Source of the DNA: Natrarchaeobaculum sulfurireducens
GTDB taxonomy: Archaea; Halobacteriota; Halobacteria; Halobacteriales; Natrialbaceae
NCBI RefSeq assembly: GCF_003430825.1
Contig: NZ_CP024047.1
Coordinates: 124,001 to 188,000, forward strand
Length of the DNA stretch: 64,000 nucleotides
Direction: 5' to 3'
A program made the position numbers and the translations under genes. Of this stretch, positions 16,386-30,058 are shown piece by piece; the stretch's first letter is position 1, and every line of letters starts with the position of its first letter. The notes beneath the pieces were generated by a model. That model was given only the letters and a program-made list of their open reading frames with translations. It was not told the origin of the DNA and did not search any database.

Positions 16386-17651
16386 GTGGTCGCGCTGAAC
16401 GCGAACGATCGGTCGATCACCGGATTCGTGATGGTCGCTCACGGGCTCGTCCACACCTACGAGCTCTCGATCCCGATCCTGATGACGATCTGGCTGCTCG
16501 AGTTCTCGGTCACCGCGGCGGTGCTCGGTGCTGTCGTCACCGTCGGCTACGGGCTGTTCGGCGTCGGCGCGCTGCCCGGTGGCTTGCTGGTCGACCGGTA
16601 CGGGTCGCGGCCGCTGATCGTCTGGTGTCTCCTCGGCATGGCCGTCTCGTTCGTCTTGCTCGGGCTGTCGCCGAACGTGGTGACGATTGCACTCGCACTC
16701 GGCGTCTGGGGCATCGCTGCGAGCGTCTATCACCCGGCGGGACTCGCCCTGATCAGCAACGGCGTCAGGGACGACGTCCGCGGGACGGCGTTCGCCTATC
16801 ACGGGATGGCCGGCAACGCCGGTATCGCGTTCGGCCCGCTCGTGACCGCGGTGTTGCTGCTCGCGTTCGACTGGCGGCTCGTCGTCACTGCACTCGCAAT
16901 CCCCGCGTTCGTCGCCGCCGCTGCTGGCCTCCTCGTCGACTTCGATGAGTCCGCGGCGATCGACTCGAGCCAGGTGGACGACGAGTCGTCGATCGACTCG
17001 CTCGCGGCATTTCTCGGCGGCACCCGTCACGTGTTCACCGCCGGTTTCGCGCTCGTCTTCGTGATCGTCATGTTCAACGGCCTCTACTACCGGGGCGTAC
17101 TCACGTTCCTCCCGGAGCTACTCGACGACTTCCTCACGGCGTTGCTCGGCGACGTCGGCCTCGAGTTCTTCGGCCCCGACAGCCCGTTCGCTGAGGAGTT
17201 CGACCTCGCACAGTACGTCTACGTCGGCCTGTTGACCGTCGGGATCGGCGGTCAGTATCTCGGCGGAAAGCTCACCGATCGAATGCCACCCGAACGTGGC
17301 GTCGCCATCGCCCTCTTCATCCTCGTCGCGATCGCGCTCGTCTACGTGCCGGCAGCCGAGGCAAGCCTGCTCACACTCGCTGCTGCGAGCCTTGCGCTTG
17401 GTTTCGTCCTCTTCGCTCTCCAGCCACTCACCCAGGCGACGATCGCGAAGTACTCCCCACCCGACTCCCGGGGGCTCTCTTTTGGCTACACCTACCTCGG
17501 CATCTTCGGCGTCGGTGCGCTGGGGGCTACCGTCGTCGGGGCGGTCCTCACCTACGCTTCGCCGCTCGCCGTCTTCGTCGTCCTCGCCGGGTTCGCCGTC
17601 GTTGGCTGTTCGCTTGCCACCGTCCTGGTTGCTCGAGGCGGCTTTCACTGA
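16386..17651 (+). CDS. Major facilitator superfamily transporter
   Basis: A 421-residue protein with 12 predicted membrane helices in two halves. The MFS motif A appears as GGLLVDRYGSRPLI between helices 2 and 3 (about residues 64-77), with an equivalent GGKLTDRMPPERG in the second half. The central linker (about residues 185-205) is Asp/Ser-rich. Substrate unknown. The start used is GTG (VVALNANDRSITGF..); the upstream in-frame region contains no better start. 45 nt separate it from the creatininase-family gene, so co-transcription is possible. Confidence 0.85.
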   Translation: MVALNANDRSITGFVMVAHGLVHTYELSIPILMTIWLLEFSVTAAVLGAVVTVGYGLFGVGALPGGLLVDRYGSRPLIVWCLLGMAVSFVLLGLSPNVVTIALALGVWGIAASVYHPAGLALISNGVRDDVRGTAFAYHGMAGNAGIAFGPLVTAVLLLAFDWRLVVTALAIPAFVAAAAGLLVDFDESAAIDSSQVDDESSIDSLAAFLGGTRHVFTAGFALVFVIVMFNGLYYRGVLTFLPELLDDFLTALLGDVGLEFFGPDSPFAEEFDLAQYVYVGLLTVGIGGQYLGGKLTDRMPPERGVAIALFILVAIALVYVPAAEASLLTLAAASLALGFVLFALQPLTQATIAKYSPPDSRGLSFGYTYLGIFGVGALGATVVGAVLTYASPLAVFVVLAGFAVVGCSLATVLVARGGFH

Positions 17652-17696
17652 TCGCCTGGCGATGCTTACAAGGACTGACCGACCGTCGAGGTGCCT

Positions 17697-18437
17697 ATGA
17701 AGCTCAGGTCGGCCACCTGGACGGACGTCGCCGACTGCGAGACCGACCTCGCACTGGTACCGGTCGGCAGCACCGAACAGCACGGCCCGCACGCCCCGCT
17801 CGGCACGGACGTGATCACGGCCGAAACGATCGCCGACGCGGCGACGGAGCGAAGCGACCGAGAGATCGTCCGCGCGCCGACGATCCCGATCGGTGTCGCC
17901 GAGGAACACCGCCAGTTTCCGGGCACGATGTGGGTCTCAGCCGAGACGTTCCGCAACTACGTCCACGAATCGATCGCGAGCCTCGCGTCTCACGGCCTCG
18001 ACCGCGTCGTCATCGTCAACGGCCACGGCGGCAACGTCGCCGCGCTCAGAGAAGTCGGCGCTCGCCTGACCCGCGACGGCACCGCCTACGCCGTCCCATT
18101 CACCTGGTTCGACGCCGTCGGCGACCACTCGAGCGACATGGGCCACGGCGGGCCGCTCGAGACGGCGCTCTTGGCTCATCTCGAGCCCGACCTCGTCCGC
18201 GAGGACCGACTCGAGGAGGCTCGCGCTGGCGCTGCCGACGGCTGGGGCGAGTGGGTAAGTCACGCGAACCTCGCCTACGATTCGGCCGAGTTCACGGAAA
18301 ACGGAGTGGTCGGCGACCCAGGAGAGGGATCGGCCGACCGGGGCGCAGAGCTGTACGACCTGGCGACAGACGCGCTTGTACGTCTCGTCGATGCGGTCGC
18401 CGAACGCGACGTCTCGCGACCCGACCAGCGAGGGTAG
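17697..18437 (+). CDS. Creatininase-family amidohydrolase (possibly ArfB-like)
   Basis: A 246-residue protein. Family motifs: LVPVGSTEQHGPHAPLGTD near residues 19-37 (E, H and D metal ligands), and IVNGHGGN near residue 105, followed later by the conserved DMGHGGPLETALLAHLEPDLV. In archaea one member, ArfB, hydrolyses the formamide in the first steps of riboflavin and F420 synthesis; no such neighbours are here, so this remains a possibility only. The ATG at 17697 is preferred to the GTG two codons earlier. Confidence 0.85.
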   Translation: MKLRSATWTDVADCETDLALVPVGSTEQHGPHAPLGTDVITAETIADAATERSDREIVRAPTIPIGVAEEHRQFPGTMWVSAETFRNYVHESIASLASHGLDRVVIVNGHGGNVAALREVGARLTRDGTAYAVPFTWFDAVGDHSSDMGHGGPLETALLAHLEPDLVREDRLEEARAGAADGWGEWVSHANLAYDSAEFTENGVVGDPGEGSADRGAELYDLATDALVRLVDAVAERDVSRPDQRG

Positions 18438-18497
18438 CGACGGGCGGCCGTGGGCTGTGGCTGGCCGATCGGCTGACGGTCGCAACGCGGCGGTCGA

Positions 18498-18920
18498 TCA
18501 GTCGTCCTCGCCGTCCGCGTCGTCCGCGTCGTCGCCCACGTCCTGGAGCGTTCCACGAAGTTCCGGGATCGTCGTGGTGAGTTCGCTCACCTGCTCGCTC
18601 GCCTCTGCGACGGTCGTAATCGTTTCCTCGAGATCGGCGATCTCTTCTTCTAGATCTTCGGCGTCATCGAAGGCCTCGGCGCGCTGTCCCATCGTGAACC
18701 ACTTCTTGGCGTCACGGAGGTGGGCCTCGGCGTCGCCAGCGTCGAGCGCCGAGTTGAGGCCGTTGAGAACGCCCAGTACGTTCCCGGCGTCGCTCTCCCA
18801 GACGTCGTCTGCGCCCGGCAATGCGTCCCAGGCATCGGCGAGTGAGGACTCGACGTCGGCTCGCATCTCGCTGGCCGCTTCGCCGAACAGTTCGTCGTCG
18901 CTGAACGTCGCTTGACTCAT
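18498..18920 (-). CDS. DUF5790 family protein
   Basis: A 140-residue acidic protein: MSQATFSDDELFGEAASEMRADVESSLADAWDALP, then LNGLNSALDAGDAEAHLRDAKKWFTMGQRAEAFDDA and a C-terminal coiled-coil-like helix. The pattern fits the haloarchaeal DUF5790 family; function unknown. The ATG at 18920 is chosen because CCTTTTAAC (minus strand, about 18946-18954) is a TATA box 25-30 nt upstream; a longer in-frame opening to 19130 looks non-coding. Confidence 0.75.
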   Translation of the reverse strand: MSQATFSDDELFGEAASEMRADVESSLADAWDALPGADDVWESDAGNVLGVLNGLNSALDAGDAEAHLRDAKKWFTMGQRAEAFDDAEDLEEEIADLEETITTVAEASEQVSELTTTIPELRGTLQDVGDDADDADGEDD

Positions 18921-19169
18921 AGGTATCACTTCACGATCGGCGAGGTTAAAAGGTAGCCCGAAAGTGAAAGTGAAATTCCACTCGAGAGCAGTGAGAATGG
19001 GCAAAAGGCAGGCTGATTTCGAAAGGGTTAGCAGACAGTTCCCGTGTGACCACCGGGACCGAACCGTGGCTCTCTCCGCGACCTCGAGTCGGGCCAGGGT
19101 GTCGGCCGTGACGAGTACGTCCGGAGCCACAGGGTAACGCTTTAGCGATGCTCGCCACTAGTTCCTGTT

Positions 19170-19439
19170 ATGAGCAAAACGCTCGTCTATTTCGCGTCGC
19201 TCGCCGTTATTGGCGCCGTCTTCGTCGTCCTAGGGACCGCAAGTCTCGTGGCTGGAGCCGTCGGTCCTGGTTCCGTCCTGATGGCACTCGGTGGCCTCTC
19301 CTTGATCGGCTACGGCGGATACACCCTCATTTTCGCGTCCGAGCCGTCCGAGCCCGTCCCCCAAGACGGCATCGTGTGGACACTGGCTGTCGCCGCCGTA
19401 CTGTTCGTCCTGTGGGCCGTCGTCTTCCCGCCAGTGTGA
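19170..19439 (+). CDS. Small three-helix membrane protein
   Basis: An 89-residue protein that is almost entirely hydrophobic: helices at about residues 5-28, 33-52 and 67-87, with a short polar loop FASEPSEPVPQDG. I do not recognise a named family. It ends 1 nt before the stop of the convergent MptD-like gene. A probable TATA is ACGCTTTAGC at 19136-19145. Confidence 0.65.
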   Translation: MSKTLVYFASLAVIGAVFVVLGTASLVAGAVGPGSVLMALGGLSLIGYGGYTLIFASEPSEPVPQDGIVWTLAVAAVLFVLWAVVFPPV

Positions 19440-19440
19440 G

Positions 19441-19815
19441 TTACGCGCCCTCTCGACCACCACGAACCGTCTCGATTTGCATCAACGGGTAGCCTTCGTC
19501 CATCTCCATCCGAGCGACGACCTCGAGATCGCCGTCCTCGACGACGATCTCCACCTCGAGGAACCGACCCGTCAGTTCCACGTAATCGGCCGCACCGTCC
19601 GCGATGGCGCGCTCGAGTTCATCCTCGCGGATCTCGACGGTCACCGCCTGGCAGTGAGGCTGGTTTTCGATCGACTCTTCCATCGCAGTTGCGAGACTCG
19701 TTGCGCTCTCGCTGGCGATCGGTGTCCCCGCAAACTGGTGGTACAGCGTCCCGAACTTGATTCCGGCCTCGAAACAGAGTGACTCGGCCGCGTTCGGTGT
19801 CCTCTGGTCGCTCAT
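19441..19815 (-). CDS. mptD: Archaeal dihydroneopterin aldolase (MptD-like)
   Basis: A 124-residue protein. The segment FEAGIKFGTLYHQFAGTPIASESATSLATAMEESIENQPH is the hallmark of the archaeal MptD family (MJ1585 type), unrelated to bacterial FolB, which releases 6-hydroxymethyl-dihydropterin for tetrahydrofolate or methanopterin-type cofactors. The C-terminal half (VEIREDELERAI..., LEVEIVVEDGDLEV) also fits. The role is assigned by family. Divergent from the Azf-like gene, 105 nt apart. Confidence 0.8.
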   Translation of the reverse strand: MSDQRTPNAAESLCFEAGIKFGTLYHQFAGTPIASESATSLATAMEESIENQPHCQAVTVEIREDELERAIADGAADYVELTGRFLEVEIVVEDGDLEVVARMEMDEGYPLMQIETVRGGREGA

Positions 19816-19920
19816 GTCCTTTTCTCCGTGTCCGTCTCCATGGACGTTGCGATCCAGCCTGGGCAGTTACAGGGGCCGAATCGCATAGTTCTTATCGCCC
19901 CTGTTCCTGACTCCAAACGA

Positions 19921-20664
19921 ATGGCACAGTCGGTCCTGCTTACGGGGGCTGCGGGGCGCGTTGGCGATGCGATCCTCGGTGGCCTCGCGCACGAACACGA
20001 GTGGCGCTTTCTCGATCGCGATCCGCCGACGGAGGAGTATCCTGGGGAGTTCGTCGTCGCGGACGTCACCGACGAGACGTCCGTTCGCGACGCGATGGAC
20101 GGTATCGACGTCGTGATCCATCTCGCCGGCGATCCGCGTCCGGAAGCGCCCTGGGACAGCGTCCTCACGAACAACATCGACGGCACACGGACGATCTACG
20201 AGGCCGCAGTCGATGCAGACGTCGAAAAGGTCGCGTTCGCCTCCTCGAATCACGCCGTCGGCGCATTCGAGACCGACGAGCGCACTCCCGGGCTGTACCG
20301 CGTCCACGACGAGTTCCGCCTCGATGGCACGGAACTCCCCCGTCCGGGCAACCTCTACGGCGTCTCGAAGGCCGCCGGCGAAACCCTCGGCCGATACTAC
20401 CACGACGAGTACGGCATCTCCGTCGTCAACGTCCGCATCGGGAACCTCACGAAGGGGCACCCGCCGATCGACTACGAGCGCGGGCAAGCGATGTGGCTCT
20501 CTTATCGTGACTGTGCACACCTCTTCGATCGCTGTATCGAGGCGGACTACGAGTACGAAATCGTCTACGGCATCTCCGACAACGACCGAAAATACTACTC
20601 GATCGACCGCGCTCGAGAAGCACTGGGCTATGAACCGCAGGATAACTCGGCCGAGCACGACTGA
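19921..20664 (+). CDS. NAD-dependent extended SDR, Azf/uronate dehydrogenase-like
   Basis: A 247-residue protein. N-terminal Rossmann motif TGAAGRVG (residues 8-15), D-rich cofactor loop (LDRDPP), the DVVIHLAGD strand, and catalytic Y-x3-K in NLYGVSKAAGE. Its length and C-terminus (NDRKYYSIDRAREALGYEPQD) resemble the haloarchaeal glucose-6-phosphate dehydrogenase Azf, which belongs to this SDR branch; uronate dehydrogenases look much alike, so I leave the symbol blank. The ATG at 19921 is chosen over the upstream opening at 19828 because the Rossmann motif then starts at the expected distance from the N-terminus. Confidence 0.8.
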   Translation: MAQSVLLTGAAGRVGDAILGGLAHEHEWRFLDRDPPTEEYPGEFVVADVTDETSVRDAMDGIDVVIHLAGDPRPEAPWDSVLTNNIDGTRTIYEAAVDADVEKVAFASSNHAVGAFETDERTPGLYRVHDEFRLDGTELPRPGNLYGVSKAAGETLGRYYHDEYGISVVNVRIGNLTKGHPPIDYERGQAMWLSYRDCAHLFDRCIEADYEYEIVYGISDNDRKYYSIDRAREALGYEPQDNSAEHD

Positions 20665-20691
20665 TCGTTGCCTCCTCGAGTCTGCGGCCGC

Positions 20692-21306
20692 TCAGAACAG
20701 TCCCTCGACGTCTTCTTCACGCGCGTTTCGTCGCTCGACGTGGCCGGTTAGTCGCTGGTAGACGATCCCTCGGTGGTCGTCTTCGCGGACGAAGTCGAAC
20801 AGCAGCGTGATGAACCGGCTGCCGTCGTCACCTGCCTCGAGGTCGTCTCGCGCGTACCCCCGTGCCTGCTCGATCGGCTTTTCGTCGTATCCCAGCTCCT
20901 CGGCGAGCACGACGGCTGCGATCGCCGTCGGCCCGAACTCGAGGTCCGCGACGGTCGGACCGTCGCCATGGTGGACGAGCGCGATCGGTCGACGCCGTTC
21001 GATCAGCTCCGGATCGGACTCGAGCGCCTCGAGGTACGCCCGTACCGGCGGCAGGTCGACCTCCCGGTACTCGGCGGGGAGGTCTTCGAGGTACTCGCTG
21101 GCGCTCTCGGCGAGCCCGACGGCACCGTCCCAGTTGCGCTCGCGAGCGTGGTAGACGGCGGCGGTGAACTGGATCAGCCCGTGGAGCAGCCGCTCGTCGT
21201 CGGTGTCCTCCTCGAGTTCGAGCCAGCGGTCCTCCCAGGCGTCGTGGGCCGCGTGGTAGTACCCGTCGTTGTAGATGGCGACGCCTGCCCGGAGCGCATC
21301 GTCCAT
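20692..21306 (-). CDS. DUF309 family protein
   Basis: A 204-residue protein. The N-terminal DUF309 signature is clear: LRAGVAIYNDGYYHAAHDAWEDRWLELE, then LLHGLIQFTAAVYHARERNWDGAVGLAESASEYL. The C-terminal half includes GPTVADLEFGPTAIAAVVLAEELGYDEK. Function of the family is unknown. The ATG at 21306 is chosen because the family starts there; the in-frame extension to 21573 is Arg-rich and non-conserved. Confidence 0.85.
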   Translation of the reverse strand: MDDALRAGVAIYNDGYYHAAHDAWEDRWLELEEDTDDERLLHGLIQFTAAVYHARERNWDGAVGLAESASEYLEDLPAEYREVDLPPVRAYLEALESDPELIERRRPIALVHHGDGPTVADLEFGPTAIAAVVLAEELGYDEKPIEQARGYARDDLEAGDDGSRFITLLFDFVREDDHRGIVYQRLTGHVERRNAREEDVEGLF

Positions 21307-21656
21307 ACGTAGAGGTCGTGCTCGAGCCTCGAGAGCGTGTCGGCGTTCGGTGGCGGTGTCCCAACAGAGGAGACGTGTCTCGTGGCCGTCCTCGAGCCTC
21401 GAGTATCGTCCGGTTCGGTCGACGGATCGAAAGTGCCGGATACGTACCGCCTCCGGCGGGGCGGGCAGACAACTGTGAAAACGGGGGAACGGAGGCGCCG
21501 AGCGAGCGCCCCAACCGGTTACTGGCCGCCACCGGTCACGGGCGGTACTCGAGGTGACGCCGGACGGATACATTATTATGTGTCGGTTTCCCGTGGTGGG
21601 CGGCGATTACACTACCGATAGGAACGACTTACCGGCCGGATGGTCGAACCAGGGGC

Positions 21657-22751
21657 TTACCCCTCGAAGCCGTCTTCCCACCGAAATCGACCGTCTCGCT
21701 GGACGGTCTCGCCGTCGACCTCGAGCCGGGAGTCCTCGCTGACGTCGGTGATCAAATCGACGTGAACGGCCGACTCGTTGCCCGACTCTCCCGTGGGTAG
21801 ACAGGCGTCGTACGCCCGTCCGAGCGCCAAATGGACGGTATCTCCCATTTTCTCGTCGAAGAGGATGGTGTCGGTATAGCGGTCGATGCCGCGGTTCATC
21901 CCGATACCGAGTTCACCCAGTCGTCGTGCGCCGTCGTCAGTCTCGAGGACGGCTTCGATCACCTCACCGCCCTGCTCGGCATCGTAGTCAACGACCTCGC
22001 CGTCAGCGAACTCGAGGCGGACGTCCCGGACGGGCTCGCCGCGGATCGTCATCGGAACGTCGAACGTGACCTCGCCCTCGGTCGCGTATGGGGCGGTGAA
22101 CACCTCGCCACTGGGGAGGTTGTGTGAGTCGTAGGCGACCGATGCGGCGCTGTTGACTGCCGTCCGGTCGTCGATCTGCATGGAGAGGTCAGTTCCACCT
22201 GAGACGAGCCGTACCTCGGAGCCGCCGTCGAGTACGTCTTTCATCCGACCCATCTCCTCGGCTAGCGATTCCCAGTCCCGAAGGATTGCGTCGTATGCGA
22301 AGTCGCGATACTCCTCGTAGGCCATGTTGGCTTGCTGGGCCAACGCGCGCGTCGGATGGATCGTCGACACCCACCGCGTGTCGAAGCGCGCCTCGCGGAC
22401 GCCGGCGCGTGCGGTGTCGTAAGTCTGGCGAGTGTCGCCCGAGACGTCGGCCATCGCGCTCGTGTTCCGGCCGCCCCCCAGCGAGAGAACGACGTCCGCG
22501 TGTTCGTAGAGGGCGCGTTCGTGTGCCGGTTCGTCGAACTCGCCGTCGTATTCCCGAAGGTACGCTCGTGTTACCTCACCGGAGCTATAGGTCGCCAGCA
22601 GGTTCGCTCCGCGTTCGCCGAGTTTCTCGGCGACGGCGACCGCGAGGTCGTGTGCGTCCGGTCCGACCGAGAGTACGACGTCGTCGCCTTCCTCGACACG
22701 GGCGCTCCAGCCGATCAGTACTTCCGCATGTTCGCGGACGCGTTCGTCCAT
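21657..22751 (-). CDS. M29-family metal-dependent aminopeptidase
   Basis: A 364-residue protein. M29 features: N-terminal EHAEVLIGWSARVEEGDDVVLSVGPDAHDL, metal-binding NLPSGEVFTAPY, then GELGIGMNRGIDRYTDTILFDEKMGDTVHLALG and a C-terminal HVDLITD. Such enzymes remove N-terminal residues from peptides using two metal ions. The size is slightly below the usual 400-410 residues. The ATG at 22751 is preferred to the GTG eight codons earlier. Probably monocistronic. Confidence 0.87.
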   Translation of the reverse strand: MDERVREHAEVLIGWSARVEEGDDVVLSVGPDAHDLAVAVAEKLGERGANLLATYSSGEVTRAYLREYDGEFDEPAHERALYEHADVVLSLGGGRNTSAMADVSGDTRQTYDTARAGVREARFDTRWVSTIHPTRALAQQANMAYEEYRDFAYDAILRDWESLAEEMGRMKDVLDGGSEVRLVSGGTDLSMQIDDRTAVNSAASVAYDSHNLPSGEVFTAPYATEGEVTFDVPMTIRGEPVRDVRLEFADGEVVDYDAEQGGEVIEAVLETDDGARRLGELGIGMNRGIDRYTDTILFDEKMGDTVHLALGRAYDACLPTGESGNESAVHVDLITDVSEDSRLEVDGETVQRDGRFRWEDGFEG

Positions 22752-22829
22752 AGTCGGTGATACGAAGGCACGCACAAAATGACCCGCCCTTTCGCAGGCG
22801 GCGATGCGACGAACGCTCGACGGTGAGCG

Positions 22830-23555
22830 CTACGAGGGGACTTCGGCCGACTCGAGGCCGTCGCGCGACCGCACGAGGTGGACGACGGCATAGACGATCG
22901 GCGTATCAAGGAGGGCGATAAGCAGTTTCAGCAGGTACTGACCGATCATCAGCGCGAGCAACTCGCCGAGCGGGAGGACGACACCGACGTCGAGGACGGC
23001 CGGTGCGATTGCGAACGCGATCGCAACGAAGATGACGGTGTCGATGGCCTGGCTGCTCCCCGTCGAAACGACGTTGCGCAGCCAGAGCTTCTCGCGGCCA
23101 GTGTACGCACGGATTCGGTGGAACACGATCACGTCCCAGTTCTGGCTGACGACGTACGCCAGCAGGCTCCCGAGGACGATGTTCGTCGAGGCGCCGAGAA
23201 CCTCTGCGAACATTTCGGGGTCGATGCTCGCCTCCGCGGCCGGCGCGATGATCGTCGACCAGACGAGCGCCAGTACGATGAAGTTCATCACGAACGCCAC
23301 GTTGACGACGATCTGGGCGGCCCGACGACCGTACAGCTCGGCGTAACAGTCGCTGGCCACGAACGTCAGCGCGTACGCTAGCGCCGCCCCCGGCAAAACG
23401 AGCTCGGCTCCCGTCACCGGCAACGAGAACGGTAACTCGAACGCGAGCACTTTCGACGCGGTCAACTGTGCCGTCACCAGGGCCGTCACGAACACCCCGA
23501 TCAACGCCACCTGTGCGATGGTGGCCGTCTCACGGGCCTCGGATCCGCTCGTCAT
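22830..23555 (-). CDS. Queuosine/archaeosine precursor transporter (YhhQ family)
   Basis: A 241-residue membrane protein with about seven helices. Signature stretches include AQLTASKVLAFELPF, YALTFVASDCYAELYGRRAAQ and ENWDVIVFHRI-like QNWDVIVFHRIRAYTGREKLWLRNVVST, then GQYLLKLLIALLDTPIVYAVV. YhhQ proteins import 7-deazaguanine precursors; in archaea these feed archaeosine synthesis in tRNA. Family assignment is strong; the exact substrate is inferred. Confidence 0.88.
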   Translation of the reverse strand: MTSGSEARETATIAQVALIGVFVTALVTAQLTASKVLAFELPFSLPVTGAELVLPGAALAYALTFVASDCYAELYGRRAAQIVVNVAFVMNFIVLALVWSTIIAPAAEASIDPEMFAEVLGASTNIVLGSLLAYVVSQNWDVIVFHRIRAYTGREKLWLRNVVSTGSSQAIDTVIFVAIAFAIAPAVLDVGVVLPLGELLALMIGQYLLKLLIALLDTPIVYAVVHLVRSRDGLESAEVPS

Positions 23556-24308
23556 ACCGTTCGCCTATCCAACGAAGTCACGTAAACGGTTCGAGACGAC
23601 CCCACGGCGGTCGCCACGATGGCACCCCTTCTTCGACCGGCCGTCCGACGTTCCAACCGACGCGTTCGACGGTATCCGCCGACTCCTCGAGCGCGGCATC
23701 AGGTCCATTCGGCTGGCCCACGAGGTCCTGCGGAAGTATCTTCCTCTTATTTCGACCACACTTGACGAGAATCGTGGACTCTCGTCGACGGGTACGCCGT
23801 TTTAGAGGTTGCATTCCCCTCCGTCGAACACCTGTTGAGACTCGATACCTGCTCGAGCAGGATCGTACGGTTTCAGTGCTGAAACTGCTTGTTGAAGTAT
23901 TTGATCGAACGGCAGTTATGGGGTTGCTTCAGTGCTTGCCTTGATCAACTCAGCCCCATCCTCTGTCCGTTGACGGGTGCACCGCTCTCTGTGCCCGAAT
24001 AGAAAGCCGTCACTACACTCCCGTCGTCCCCGTCAGCACTGGCCACCCCTGTCATTCAGATCGCGCTACGGCGGCCAATCCTCCTTTGTGGTCCGCCGAT
24101 AGACTTCACTTCGGCATGACGGACGTCTCCGTCGATCGCTCGGGACTTTATTCACATCCTCATCATTTCTCACTTGATTACACGTCATCCCCGGAAACGA
24201 GTAGCCAAACCCACAACACCGTATTGGCCCAGCGAAACGCTCTTTGCGGGCCTGATACGCGATAGATAACAAATAGTCGACCGATTGGTGTGATCACATG
24301 GGTGAAAC
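23556..24308. other. 750-bp region without a recognisable gene
   Basis: Frames are open on both strands but do not resemble haloarchaeal proteins. The stretch 23870-23945 is AT-richer, with a palindromic GTTTCAGTGCTGAAAC (23870-23885) and a repeat of TTCAGTGC(T) at 23928-23936. It could be the remains of a mobile element, but no transposase motif is visible. The right end (ATAGATAACAAATAG, 24262-24276) is a plausible promoter of the PadR gene. Confidence 0.45.
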
Positions 24309-24584
24309 ATGGACGATCTGACTGGGTTCCAGCGAGATCTACTGTACGTGATCTCCGGGGCCGATCAACCATCGGGACAGGACGTCAAAGAGGAGATCGA
24401 GGGTTACTACAGCGCCGAGATCAATCACGGCCGGCTGTATCCGAATCTCGATACGCTCGTCAACAAGGAACTCGTCGAGAAAGGACAACTCGATCGACGA
24501 ACTAACTACTACGAAATTAGCGACGACGGTCTTCGCGAGATCGAGGATCGTCGGGAGTGGGAACGCCAGTACGTCGACGTATAG
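24309..24584 (+). CDS. PadR-family transcriptional regulator
   Basis: A 91-residue single winged-helix protein: LTGFQRDLLYVISGADQPSGQDVKEEIEGYYSAEINHGRLYPNLDTLVNKELVEKGQLDRRTNYYEISDDGLREI. The LYPNLDTLVNKELVEKG recognition helix and the RTNYYEISDDG wing are typical of PadR. Length matches the short haloarchaeal PadR members. It lies directly upstream of the rRNA operon, with about 235 nt to the presumed rRNA promoter; the regulated gene is unknown. Confidence 0.85.
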   Translation: MDDLTGFQRDLLYVISGADQPSGQDVKEEIEGYYSAEINHGRLYPNLDTLVNKELVEKGQLDRRTNYYEISDDGLREIEDRREWERQYVDV

Positions 24585-25028
24585 CACCGATCTGTCCCTA
24601 TCGTCTCTACGAATAGCCCCAGACCAGCCGCGGCTGTGCGCTGATCACCCGTCTCGTATGCGGACCTGCCAACCCACCTGCGATCTGATGGACGTCGACT
24701 GGACCACTGACCCACCTCGAACGGCTGCAGTCGTCGCGGTGGTCGTCTCTACTGAGTCGCAATCTGACCGTCCGGGCTGAATGTCTGGTACTCCCTACCG
24801 TTACGACCTCGATTCAGAGGCCTTAAGTAGTGGTCGGCGACTACAATTTAATCGGAAGAAGATGAGGACCCCACCCCTGCGGTCCGCCGTACAGATGGGA
24901 TCTGATGTTAGCCTTGGTAGTTCGGTGACGCCAGATCGGTCGTCGATCGCGGTCACCGAACGTGGACCCATTTAGTGTGAGTGCATTAGCATTCACCGCC
25001 AAACCCTCCCTTCACAGGGAGTTATAGC
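24585..25028 (+). promoter_or_regulatory. rRNA operon promoter and 16S leader
   Basis: CCTTAAGTAGTG at 24820-24831 is the best TATA-like element. The leader contains TGTTAGCCTTGGTAGTTC (24906-24923), exactly complementary to GAACTACCAAGGCTAACA downstream of 16S (26626-26643). Together they form the 16S processing stem cut at the bulge-helix-bulge. Within the leader GTTCGGTGAC (24920-24929) also pairs with GTCACCGAAC (24952-24961), an alternative local hairpin. No protein gene is present. Confidence 0.75.
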
Positions 25029-26500
<1,472 letters not shown>

Positions 26501-26625
26501 CAGATCGGGATCAGGCCGATGGCCTGACCCACCTTATGTAGCGTTTTACGCTACGGCGAACCGTGGCGCTTTGCGCCACACGGTCTACGTTCGATCGACC
26601 CATCGTCGGCCGATCGGGCACCTTT

Positions 26626-26643
26626 GAACTACCAAGGCTAACA
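26626..26643 (+). other. 3' half of 16S processing stem
   Basis: GAACTACCAAGGCTAACA is the exact reverse complement of 24906-24923. The complementary region continues less perfectly further in (CGATCGGGCACC against GGTGACGCCAGATCG). Confidence 0.85.
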
Positions 26644-26683
26644 CAACACCCTGTCTCGCTGTCGTGAGACGTGAGACAGGGGT

Positions 26684-26755
26684 GGGCCCATAGCTCAGTG
26701 GGAGAGTGCCTCCTTTGCAAGGAGGATGCCCTGGGTTCGAATCCCAGTGGGTCCA
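26684..26755 (+). tRNA. tRNA-Ala (TGC) in the rRNA spacer
   Basis: Acceptor GGGCCCA with TGGGTCC plus discriminator A, anticodon stem-loop CTCCT-TTGCAAG-GAGG (anticodon TGC), T-arm CTGGGTTCGAATCCCAG. Position between 16S and 23S is the usual archaeal arrangement. Confidence 0.97.
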
Positions 26756-26899
26756 TACCTCGGATGGGATCGAGATCCGTGCCCTTAAGTGTGGCAAGGA
26801 ACTTTGATCTGATCCGAACGAAACCGATGCACCACTCCGCGCAAGCGTGAGTGGGAAGGGTTGATGCAGGCCCGTTAGTCAGCGGGCGTGCGGATGAGA

Positions 26900-26919
26900 C
26901 CGTGTGTACGTGTAGTCCA
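26900..26919 (+). other. 5' half of 23S processing stem
   Basis: CCGTGTGTACGTGTAGTCCA is fully complementary to TGGACTACACGTACACACGG at 29979-29998, flanking the 23S gene. This is the bulge-helix-bulge processing stem of the 23S precursor. Confidence 0.85.
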
Positions 26920-27012
26920 GGCGTCCACTGGACCCGTTCCCGGGTCACAATCGTCACACTTCGGTGTGACGACATTCCGTTGCGATTCTATCGCAACGTC
27001 GATCCGATGAAC

Positions 27013-29925
<2,913 letters not shown>

Positions 29926-29978
29926 CTCATAACTACAACGCATTTGGATCGGACCCGAGAACGGGTCCAGACGCAAAC

Positions 29979-29998
29979 TGGACTACACGTACACACGG
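29979..29998 (+). other. 3' half of 23S processing stem
   Basis: TGGACTACACGTACACACGG is the exact reverse complement of 26900-26919. Confidence 0.85.
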
Positions 29999-30058
29999 TA
30001 TTAGACATGACATACGACCGATGATGGTCTTGTGACGGTTCGACTCCGTCGATCGGCG

